DNA from: Pelargonium cotyledonis
Lineage: Eukaryota; Streptophyta; Magnoliopsida; Geraniales; Geraniaceae
Assembly (NCBI GenBank): GCA_036897625.1
Contig: JAYMTA010000363.1
Span: 1-30,462, forward strand
Reading direction: 5' to 3'
Length of the DNA: 30,462 nt
The notes beneath the pieces are model-generated. The model did not search any database, was not told the DNA's origin, and was given only the letters and a program-made list of their open reading frames with translations. This document shows, in pieces, positions 8,904-19,400 of this stretch (position 1 is the stretch's first letter; every line of letters starts with the position of its first letter). The translations under genes and the position numbers were made by a program.

Positions 8904-11900
8904 TCATCTCCCCGTCTTGGCTCGTTTCATTCCTGTACTGTTAAAGGGTGACAAGCTCGGGCTCATACTAGGGCTCATGCTCGGGCTTTCTTCCCTTAAT
9001 GTCCCATTTAGCACGGCTAGTTCCCTCAGCTGTAGCTTCTTATAGTGATCCAAAGATTCATCCTAGAGGGAGAGAATCGAGAAAGGACGGAGATGTAAAT
9101 ACCAACAGTTATGAACAAATGAACGGAAAAGGTGAAGTGTATCGTGTTCATACCACAGGCTTCAAAAGGTCTTCAAGCACTGTCACGGCATGACCCAAGC
9201 GTGCATCTATTACATCCTGGGGAAATTCAGCCTCCACTAACAAGTGAAGTGGCTCGTTAAGGTGCTCATATCCAGGTTTGTCTATCAGTTTCTCTTCCTA
9301 AAGATTGAAAGAGCAAAGAAATAAATCAGAGGTCCACAGTGACAATTTGATCAAGTACAAACATTTACGGAGCCTTGTAGAAATCACGGATGATAAAAGC
9401 TTTGTAATGAACAAGACTTTCATGAACACCGTGTAATTTCTTAATGTGCTTGATTATTAAATCTTCCAGTTGAATTGTTGAATCACATTCAACACTTATC
9501 ACTTGGATTGTGAAGTTAACCACTTTCAATACAGATAGAAGCTATCAAGAAAAATATAGAATAGTCACATCCTCCCAAAGGCAGCTTATCCAAGAACCAA
9601 AAGGCAAGGAAGAAACCATGGGATTATTTTTATAAATAAAAAATCTAACTGCGATGAGTTCCTATGGATTACCCGAACAATTACTATTGTATTGAACTGT
9701 TTTCATCTAATGAGAAAAACACAGCGAATGTAGATACAAATAATGTGTAGCTTCCCGTTTAGCCATGCTTACGGCATTACACCCATACCAAACCACACCA
9801 CTTATGGCTATTCAGTAACTACATCAAACTTACTTGCCAGAGTATCAATATCACACATGCAAATCAACAAAAAGTTCCCATAACGACAGGGTCAGAAACT
9901 AGATTGTCAAGGTGGCTATGGATGGAAAACTGTTTGGATGAAAACTAATCATTTAGTTGCACCGGTGAAACATTATAAGAGATCACATTAACAATACCAA
10001 TTTATTCCTAGCATCATACAACTCCAGCACCTCTCAAAACCATCCTAGTTTAATCTCAAAACACACACACACACACACACGGCCCTCTTACTAATGCAAC
10101 TTCTAAAGCTAGCAATTTTTTTCTATGAAGTTTCATCAACATGATCACAAAACAATCCATCAAAGTTTCAAAATATATAGTTATCCTTTTTTATCCTCCC
10201 TTTGCCCTTAATTCAGTCTTTCTCTGACAAACTATGTCAGTATAATATCATGAACGTAAATTATTACCAGTCCCAACTTTTTATGCAGTTTACATTATGG
10301 AATAACTAAACTTAATGTTCACAAAATTAAGAACATCAGGATTGGTGTTGAGAAGTTCTAGATATCTTAGTTTTGCACTTATAATTTAGACTAGTATGGA
10401 CATGGTGCGAACAAGTGATGTCGTGTGTCCAACTAAGTCAGTGTCAAAAGGTATCGGACACACCAATCCTCTTTGGCATGTCCACCTTTCATATATATGC
10501 TCCATAGTTCCAGAGGACGTTCCTCACCATCTCTCAAACATCATGAACATAAGTTGATAGCAACGAATCAATCTGAGGACAATATATGTTCAAAGCAGAT
10601 TTAAATTAAAACCACAAGTAGCATCATGAATAATTTTTAGGTTTGCAAGCAAAATCAATATCAAACTGAAAGTGAAAGAATCAAACGCAATCCTTAATTG
10701 CAGAAAATATATGCTTCTAAGCAATCACTTTTGCTAATATAGCAAGTAAAATGTTCTTAATCAAAAGGAATCAGAGGAATCACTTAGTTCGAACACGATC
10801 TTGTTTTCACTTTATCAGAATGCTGCTTCACCAAGACATGTGGAAAAAAAAAAATATATATATATATATTTCAAGATTTTATGATACCTTCACAGAATCT
10901 TTAACCGATCCCTGACCCCTTATGTACACCCTACATTGCGTTGCAGCTTCAACTCTTTTAAGGGAATTCCCACGAGGTCCCAGAATTCGGCCAACAAAAT
11001 TATACTGCAAAACTTCCAAGTTAGAAGCTCGAATTTAATGAAGGAAATAAAAATGAATTTGAGTTCAGGATAGCATGCAAGCTTACATTTGGATATTTGT
11101 CCACGGGGACATCAAGTCTTACAACTCTTTTCACGATCGGAGTAGTTGGAATTCCTTGAGGCCCAGGCCAACCGATTGATGGTTGAAATGGTGCCATTCT
11201 TTGGAGATGTCCATTGTCCTGAAACACAATATCGTATTAAACTATCAGATACTTCAATTAACGGCACGTCATTCATCCAATTTTTTACTGTTTCAAGAAA
11301 GCTTAGTTGATTCATGCACCAGAAAGAAGTGTTTAATTCAAACAAATAATTTAAACTTTTAAATATGATTAACACCCAACACTTTCTTGTTTTTCTCTAT
11401 TTGAAATATACATTTAGGTCACCATTGAAAGCATTTTAGATAGTTTGATCATATGCACCAAAGAACATAATGCCCTAATCCAAGAGACACTGAAAACAAA
11501 GTTAAGGAGCTAAAATGGCACGAGAAAAAGCAGCAAGGGAAGAGATAATTGTGATAATCATGTGTTGCTTTGTATGATCCCATAGTTAAAAAAATTTAAA
11601 CTTTGGGTCATAGAGAATCATGCATTCGTGACAGAAGAATTTCAAAACAAAGTATAAGATGTGCAACCGAACCAACATGATATAACACAAACTTGAGCTT
11701 AAGCAACCAAAACATGAAGTACGATGGGTATAGCTACAAACATGTTCAACTGTTATAGATCATTGCCGGGCATCGCTGGACCTATCCGACTACCAAAACA
11801 TGTCATGATTAGATAATTATATTAACACATCCCAGCCTTCGATGCAAAGTTGAATGTATACCCAAATGATAGAACTTGTTCTAAGTTCGATCGCTGAAAT

Positions 11901-13396
11901 GGTTATAAATAGATAAGCAACAAAAGCAGTATAGTAACAAAGTCAATAAAGAATAATTTAAATTCACTGTGCATGTAGACCCTTAACAGATTAAAGATAT
12001 ATATTTTACTAATCTTAAAGACATAAACAATGCATTACCTCTGTTTGCATTGCGGACCATCCCTCCAATTCCATTTGTCTGCCATTTGGATGTTGATTGA
12101 ATGACCTATATGGACTATCATGTTCAAGTCTTTCATGATCCACAAAACTTTGGGTAAAACCTGATATCCGTCTAATTTCTGAAGAGACAATGGCAAAAAT
12201 GTAATAAACATAACAAGTAACCATATTTTCAAAGAGTTAAACTGAAAAGAAAAAAGAAAAAAATAGGTCTATCTGCAGTTAAAACTCTCATGAAACTCGA
12301 CTCCTTCAAGTAATAGAGAATAAATGCATTCTCTAAAACATGCCATGTGATTTTACTCTCAGGACCCACTTCTAAGACAACTCGATCAGTCAGCAATTAC
12401 AGTCTTGTCTCTTGACTGTAGTATAGTATGAATTAGCAAATTAGCATCAACCTGCTACCAGGTAACCCTATGGTTGTTCAAATATTGTGGTGGATACTGT
12501 ATTGGTATAATCGTGCAATATCCCATACATATAGCAATCATATTCACATCCTCGGCCAAGAACTGCCAAATGGAAGAGAAAATAGCCACCTTTAGGCACA
12601 CACATTCATAATTCAAATCCAAAAGAACTGTGCAAACCGTGACTCACTCAATTAAAGCTGACAATTCTTTAGAACTAAAACACCTCTAAATGACCCATTC
12701 AAGCATTATAAGGCCGACCAGATACAACAAGAACATCCCAAATATAATAATATATTGCGCCATTAGTCGATTAAAAAATATATCGCACCATCAACAGTAT
12801 CGGTGGTCACTCAAACAAAAACCAGAAATTAATCCTGAAAAGAAAACTCATACCTTGATTTAAGAGCCTGCTGCACATTGGCAGAACTTGCATAAAAGGT
12901 CCCAATTTGTGCTTCTCTGCCAATAATTCTGCCAAGCATCTGCCATTAAGCCAAATTACATGTCATAACCCAGCATCCCCAAATACAAACATTAACAAAA
13001 TGGTATATAAACTCCTGCCCTGACAACTCTAAATTTTAAAATAGAACCATTCCAAATGCAGAAATGATGGAAATGATGCTCAGAGGATGCATATCCGGTG
13101 GTTCGATAAAACAAGGAACAGCAAAGCAACTCAAACACCAACGCAATGAGTGCCCATCAAATTTAAGTACTCTAGATGCACCTTTTGATTATTTTTTTCA
13201 AAAGGGTAATTGTGAATCATCATTAAGAAAGCGAAATCAAACAACCAAAACATATAAGCCCAACCCATAACTGAAATTCATCTGCAAAAGTGTAAAGAAC
13301 TGACCTTTCTCGATCTGAAGGTAGAGAAGATGACCTATGAGGAGAAGCAGAGGGAGGAAACTGGAGGTAACTCCCTGGTTGGATTCTCTCTCCCAT
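8904..13396 (-). CDS. STAR/QKI-type KH-domain RNA-binding protein
   Basis: The minus-strand coding exons are 13305-13396, 12854-12939, 12039-12178, 11087-11218, 10888-11004, 9154-9297 and 8904-9062, giving 289 aa. Residues 1-31 are a Ser/Pro-rich start ([15 protein letters not shown]). Residues 32-75 match the QUA1-like dimerisation region of plant STAR proteins ([20 protein letters not shown]). The extended KH domain starts near [20 protein letters not shown] and has its RNA-contacting GPRG loop at 159-162. The C-terminal part carries [20 protein letters not shown] and a Ser-Pro-rich end with KRAKTGR, possibly a nuclear signal. The closest protein I recall is Arabidopsis At1g09660. The family binds RNA and affects splicing or flowering in some members. 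The exact role here is not shown. One intron (9298-10887) is about 1.6 kb. Confidence 0.95.
10060..10080 (+). repeat. (AC)n microsatellite
   Basis: About ten AC dinucleotides lie in the long intron of the KH gene. The array is likely to vary in length between individuals. Confidence 0.9.
10854..10869 (+). repeat. (AT)n microsatellite next to a splice donor
   Basis: About eight AT dinucleotides follow an A run. They sit only about 17 bp inside the intron from the KH gene donor at 10887 (minus strand). Confidence 0.85.
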
Positions 13397-13412
13397 CACA
13401 ACCCAGCTTTTG

Positions 13413-13586
13413 CTGTTTCAAGTCAATGAACAAAATCCAGTTTCAAAATCACCACAATCAACAAAACCCACAAAAGGAAAACAGATTGCATTTGACAGAT
13501 TAGAGACCATCAACACCAACACACACACACATCAATGTCAATAAGGTAAAGAGTGAGAGGTTAGATGGAGAAAGAGATGCGCTTAC
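13413..13586 (-). other. Probable 5'UTR intron of the KH gene
   Basis: On the minus strand a donor TCCA/GTAAGC (at 13586) and an acceptor GAAACAG (ending at 13413) bracket 174 bp of leader, ending 16 bp before the start codon. Both sites fit plant consensus. This is inferred without transcript data. Confidence 0.5.
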
Positions 13587-13787
13587 TGGAGCTGTAGAGG
13601 TGACAGAGAGATGGGTGTTTTGTGGGCAGAGAGATAGATAGATTCAAGAGGAGAGATTCAAGAATACAGCTATGTCTTCTCTGCCTCCTTTATTGGCACA
13701 CACAACACACACAGTACTGGCTGTGAGGAGAAGACTATAGTGACAATGCCCTACCAAAAGAGGACTCTTAGATCTATGGCTTTGCTG

Positions 13788-13795
13788 TATTTATA
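13788..13795 (-). promoter_or_regulatory. TATA box of the KH gene
   Basis: TATAAATA on the minus strand, in the context GAGTATAAATACAG, would place transcription start near 13755-13760. That gives a leader of about 360 nt before splicing. Confidence 0.65.
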
Positions 13796-13799
13796 CTCC

Positions 13800-16110
13800 A
13801 TCAAATAAATCACTCTCAATTGCATCACTTAATTTAATTTTAACCCAAACAGTGAAAATCAAAATTGAATTTCAACCCAACAAGAACATTTAAAAAGGTT
13901 GAATTTTTTTTAGTTCCATGTTTGGCAATTAGTGCATAAATATCCTATTTTTGTGATGGTGAAGGCAACAACAATTTTATCAATTTTCTTTTACTTTCTC
14001 TATCTCTTTCCTGGTTTTCATTTCAACTGCCAACCAATAATTTTTCATAGTAATTTGACCATTGACCAGCTCATTAAAACTTATGCTACCTCGTTTGGTG
14101 TCATTTTACAACTTTTAATACAAATTAAGAAGTTACAAAAAATAATTTATTTAACATTATATAATAGATCGTGTAATCATCTAAATATTTGAAATGAACT
14201 TTTAAAAAAATATCAAATATTGATCATTTTTATTTTTAATTCATGCATTCATTTAATTTTTAAGAAGAACACAAGTATAAATAAAAAATAATTCTTTTTT
14301 TTTCTCAAATGAGTTAAAATATAATCATGCATAAGTTTCTACAAGATCATTGGCACATACTTGTAATTGAAAGTCTGGTTTTGCACTTTTCGTGTGTGCT
14401 ACTATTCAAATTAGTTGACAATAAGTTAATGGCGAAGTTAAAAGTGCGAGTTCTTGAGAAAAAAACTAAAGTCAATTAATTTTTATTTCTATCTTTTCAC
14501 GCACACATTATGTATAAGAATTTACAATCTAATCATACTAAAAAAAACATGAATATATAGAATTGATGATATAATGCGTTTAATTTTAATTTTATTTCAT
14601 ATACAAATAAAATGAACGACGATAATATTAATTTATATAATTACAACAATATATTTGTTCTCAAATCCTACAAATTAATCAATTTAAATATAAAAATATT
14701 TTGGTTACAGATATTTTTATTATCATATTACACTTATGGGGTTTCATAATTAGAAATCATTGTATGTGTCACTAATAAAACAAAATGATGTTGCATAAGA
14801 TAGCAACTCTAAACCAATTATGAAGCCTTGTGCATGGTCCATTGTCACGACATTGGTCTAGCATTGCGATCGTGGACCAATTATGAAGATTTAAGGAACT
14901 TTTGAGAGTTTCTTAAATGGTCAATTGCCGCGTCATTGTCCCTCAAAGTCGTGACTCTACACTATGTGCAAATATCAAAAGAGTTCTTGAGATTTCCATG
15001 CTCAGTCCATGGCCCTAGGTTGTGGCCACGGACTATGAGCGAGACTCTCAAAAGCCCTTAAAGCCTTGTGTTCGAATCAATATCACAACATGCATCGCAT
15101 CCTTATGAAAAACAATGTGATTTCTAAAGGGTTTGAATGCGAAGAATCTCGAGAATTACTCAACTCCATATATACCAATTATGGAGAGTTTGATTAAGAA
15201 AGGCTCAACTACGAATAAGAGGCTTCTCCAAATTCAAGGCTTCAAGAACTTTTTCCGAGACTTCGAAATCTTTGTCAAAACTCTTCTCCAAATATGAAAC
15301 TCCAAAAGCTCCCCCGAATATTGTCTCATACTCCAATGCTCTCACAAAGAGCTCCACAATACATGACTCATGTAAGGTTAGCTTCCCACCTTCTCGGGCC
15401 ACCGCCAAGGTCCTCGCCTCGGCAGGTCACCTCCAAGGCTCCACGACGATGTTTGTTTTTATACATTAAAATGATACCTAGAATAGTAGAGGCTCTCGCG
15501 AGTTTTCATTTCTCCTTGATCTTAATTTGTATACTCACAATTTACGAGAGATTTTTTCTTTATACTTTATCTCAAAGTAAATGATCTATAGAGCTTTTTT
15601 CACTAAGGTATGATTCAGATTATTACTTTCACGTATTATGTTGTATCACAAGTACACACCCGAGTTTTTGTTTAACATTGTGCTACATTTGTGTAGGTTA
15701 TATTAACCCCCAAAAAATTATTTGAGCCTCCAATATGCCCCAAAGAGCTTAACCCTCCTACTCAATTATAGGAACAATGAGACTAAAGCTTACAGATCGG
15801 ACCCAAATCCAATAAATTTTCGACATCCGACTCTAACACATCTCTACATTGGTCAAGTCAAATTCATAATGTAAAATTTAAAATAAGACAAATCTTGAAA
15901 AAAAAATAGTGCATTTTATGTTTAAACCCTGAAAGCTCTATATTTGTCAGGGTAGGACTCAACAATTCGAACCGGACCTATATTTATCATGTCTAGGAGA
16001 AAGTAAAAAGTTTGTAAAAATGTTACACACTTGTCCCGAGTAAGTAAATTTGACAAATATGTATTTCTACACACGTGTAGAGAGAAAGGGCAGTGTATAG
16101 CCGATGTATC
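13800..16110. other. Gene-free divergent spacer between the KH gene and UPF3
   Basis: The first kilobase (13800-14790) is extremely AT-rich with no recognisable gene. From 14790 to about 15720 the composition changes and repeated, transposon-like sequence appears. A less AT-rich block (15290-15460) has short open stretches on both strands but no known protein motif. The last 400 bp lead into the UPF3 promoter. Confidence 0.5.
14790..15100. repeat. Degenerate internal repeats, possibly from a transposable element
   Basis: ACCAATTATGAAG occurs at 14813 and again at 14876. Variants of GGTC-CATTGTCACGACATTGGTC recur near 14836, 14918 and 15004. The motif CTTTTGAGAGTTTCT near 14898 has an inverted, slightly changed partner (GAGACTCTCAAAAG) near 15041. 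The pattern suggests an old repeat or transposon fragment, but no element boundaries are clear. Confidence 0.4.
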
Positions 16111-16119
16111 ACAAAACAG

Positions 16120-16127
16120 TATAAATA
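16120..16127 (+). promoter_or_regulatory. TATA box of UPF3
   Basis: TATAAATA at 16120-16127 predicts transcription start near 16150-16155. A CT-repeat stretch (16202-16214) and an ATTAGGGTT telo-like motif (16247) then fall within the predicted leader of about 255 nt. Confidence 0.6.
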
Positions 16128-16220
16128 TTTCACTCGGACCCGAACTCACTCTCCTTTTCACCTTTCTCGTTCTCTGTCATAAAAAAAAAATAAAAACTAC
16201 CCTCTCTCTCTCTCACACGC

Positions 16221-16250
16221 ATGGCGAAATTGGGGATAATTCGAAATTAG
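16221..16250 (+). promoter_or_regulatory. uORF of 9 codons in the UPF3 leader
   Basis: ATG at 16221 (C at -3, G at +4) opens a frame MAKLGIIRN that stops at 16250, well before the main ATG at 16407. It lies downstream of the predicted TATA-directed start and so probably in the mRNA. I see no sequence evidence that the peptide itself matters. Confidence 0.5.
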
Positions 16251-16294
16251 GGTTCGGAATCGACTCCGATTCTTGTTGGCAGTCATCGAAGAAG

Positions 16295-16300
16295 ATGTAA
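16295..16300 (+). promoter_or_regulatory. Minimal uORF (AUG-UAA) in the UPF3 leader
   Basis: ATGTAA, with A at -3, is a start codon followed directly by a stop, 106 nt before the main ATG. AUG-stop elements are known in plants to stall ribosomes and lower downstream translation, for example the boron-responsive AUG-UAA of Arabidopsis NIP5;1. Whether this one is active is not shown. Confidence 0.5.
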
Positions 16301-16406
16301 TCAAGCCGCGATTCTTCAGTTTCTCTACCAGTTTGACACGCAGACATTGAAAAGTCCGTTATATTTCTAGGGTTTATTTATTTAATTTTCTATCGTCCCG
16401 TGAGGC

Positions 16407-19400
16407 ATGAAGGGATTGCTAGATCGAACTAAGGTGGTGTTGCGGCACTTGCCGCCTACGATTACGAAGGACTCACTCATGGGGCAAATCGATGGCGCAT
16501 TCGCTGGGCGCTATAACTGGGTCGCATTCCGCACCGGCAAGAACAGGTTGGCCTTTGTGCGTTTTTTTTTTTTTTTTTTTTTTTTTGTGTGTATTGTTTT
16601 ACTTAACTTGAAAGCTAATTTGACATCTATATACTGTTTCAACTTCCTTGATGGATTTTGGTTGATGGGTGTGGTGTAATTTACTGCAACATTAACCTCT
16701 TAGGAATAAGTTTCTCCATATACTGTTTTAACTGCTTTACTAGTTTTTGCTCATGGGTTTGCTTTATTTCTCAAAATGGTGCTTTCTGATCTTGCTGGCA
16801 ATAACTAAATGTATGAGGATTATGGGATACATGGCAGTGGAATGAAAATAAAATGTTTAGTTCTTGGTGTTATAATCATGAACTAGGGTTTCTGTGTGGG
16901 TTGTGTTCCTGTACAGCCTGTGGAACTAGTTCTGGGGTGGGTTAAGAGTAGGGCATAAACGATTTCTAAACATAATTTGAAATTTGGCTCATTTATATCC
17001 ACATAGTTTATGGAATGAGCTGGGATCAAGGCTTAGCGAGTGTTAGAATCACTGTCTCATTTATTTTCTGTTTATGGCAACATAATGCCATCTGACTGAT
17101 TTAGTCATTAGCATACTTAATACAAATTTTGCTTGGAATGCTGTACACAAATCTATATCAAACAGGGAAGCTGAGAAAACTATACATGATGTTTACTGTT
17201 CTGGGCTAGGCTGTTTGTATGGGTTGATGACTGAAAAAAAAAAGAAAAAATTCTATCTGAAGGCGGAAGTTATGTGGTATGTTGTTTACTGTAAAATATG
17301 GGATAATTGGGTTACGCTGTTGATTACTTACCTGGAGTGTGGGATGGCAGTGTGTGTTGTGGCCCCAATTGAGGTTATTTTTCCTTTAAAGTAGAAAGGG
17401 ACCAGATAATCTCATTCTTGCACCCATAGTTTATATGTTTTTTATTCTTGCCTCTTTTCCAAATTAAAATAAGAAGTACTTTTAGGAAGAAGCTGAAGAG
17501 CCAGTTATTCAATGTTATTAGGGGAGGTGTTCCGTGATTCAGATTTGGCCATCAGGTGATAAGTTGGTGTGTAAATTATATTCTGTCGACTTTGTAATTT
17601 GTTTTTTTGCCATTTGTCATTTTATTAAAACAAGGAATTCTTTATTTTTTGCATTTGCAATTTTTCTGGTGATGTTCATTTTCTTATATCCGTGTTCTTA
17701 AAATGATTTTGCAGCCTGAAGCATCAATTGTATTGTAGAGCTTACATTGATTTCAAAAGGGCAGAGGATGTTATTGAGTTCGCTGAGTTCTTTGATGGGC
17801 ATGTGTTTGTTAATGAGAAGGGTAATCTTGATATATTTGGTAGACTTGATAAGGTTTCTGGAAATGTTCTTTTAATAATATTTATGTTTACCTGTGATAT
17901 TTAATGATCCGAGAAAAACCTCATGCGGCTAGTCAACTTTTGGAAACTTAACTGCTTCATCTCATGTTTTTGTGTTTTTTGTTCCATTTTCCTTGAATGA
18001 CAAGCTTATCGGGGTTTGACATATGTTTGAATGTCCCACCCTTTCCCTTTCAGGTACTCAATTTAAAACCCTTGTTGAGTATGCTCCATCGCAACGTGTT
18101 CCTAAGCAGTGGCCTAAAAAAGATGGCCGCGAAGGGACCATATTCAAAGGTACCATTACTTTTTTTTTTCTTAACTAAAAGTGTGACTTTATAATGTTCC
18201 ATTTGTGATTTTATGTTCTATTTCCTGTTTATTAATAGTAATATTTCCTTGATGAATTTCTAGATCCCGAATATCTGGAATTTCTTGAATTTATTGCGAA
18301 ACCAGTTGAGAATCTTCCGAGTGCAGAGATACAGCTGGAGAGAAGAGAAGCAGAAAGAGCTGGTTCGTAAAAATACCCTGGCATACGATTGACTATGTTA
18401 GAGAAGAAGAAAGAAGACAACAATGAAATTAACATGAGATATTGAATTGTTTTGTTGTTTCCTCTTTTTCTTTTTATACTCTGCAGGTGCAGTGAAAGAC
18501 GCTCCTATTGTCACGCCTTTAATGGACTATGTCCGTCAGAAAAGAGCTGCCAAGTGTGGATCTCGGGTATCTCTTTACCTTTATGAATAAGATAAAAGGA
18601 ATCTAACATCTATTCCTTACCTTTAATCTTAGTTTATGTGCATTCAAGATGATCAACATTATTGATTTGGAGCATTTACCTTCTAATCAATATACGGTTA
18701 CCAAGCTATCTACTCAACTACCTATAGGCCGTTATAATTTCACATTTTTATTGGAGTTGGGTGAAGGCACAATTAAATAGATGATCTATATGGGATTCTC
18801 AATGTTAATAGCCTGTATAGTTTATAGTTAGAGCCGAAGACTGTGTTAATGAGTTGGAGTATCCCTCTCATGTAGGAGCCTTAACCTCAATACAACTGGC
18901 AAAAATGCATGTTTATAGATTTAATTCTGGCCGCAGCATTAGTTACCCAGTAAAAATATATAAATGATTATTGTCTAATCTGGTTGAGCCGATAGGTGTA
19001 AATGCTTTGGGCTATAGTATTGGATTAGACATGTGAGTGAGATTTGCAAAAGAAGTTTATTGAGTGTGTGTGTGTGTTTTGAAAAGTAAAGTTATATACC
19101 AGAACTAGGTTGTAGGGATAATTGTCTTTGGGGTTTGATGTTAAACAGAAATTTGGATGGGGAAAGAGTTGGGATATTTGATATGTGTCAGTGTCAAGTT
19201 CTACAAATATCAATTGGATGTACCATCCAAGCTGCTGGTTTTTCATTAAATAAGCTAGAAGTGATATGTGTCGTTGGTTATATTTACTGTATATTTACAA
19301 TGGGCATAAAATCATGCAATGACACTCTTGAATGCGTTCCCATGCTCATTGACAGAGGTCTTTGTCCAATGGAAAACTGAGCAGAAGAGCTGGCGGCTCA

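Noticed and set aside
9148..9154. Stop codon TGA just after LLKPV in the KH gene, read as a truncated protein
   Set aside because: The GTATGA there is a splice donor. The next exon (8904-9062) continues in phase with the conserved [10 protein letters not shown]-terminus.
13932..14192. 86-codon open frame starting MHKYPIFVMVKATTIL
   Set aside because: Extremely AT-rich Phe/Ile/Leu composition, no similarity recognised and no gene structure; expected by chance.
15205..15584. Overlapping open stretches on both strands in the KH-UPF3 spacer
   Set aside because: They overlap each other in opposite directions, show no known motif and have no splice or promoter support. They probably reflect the less AT-rich repeat block.
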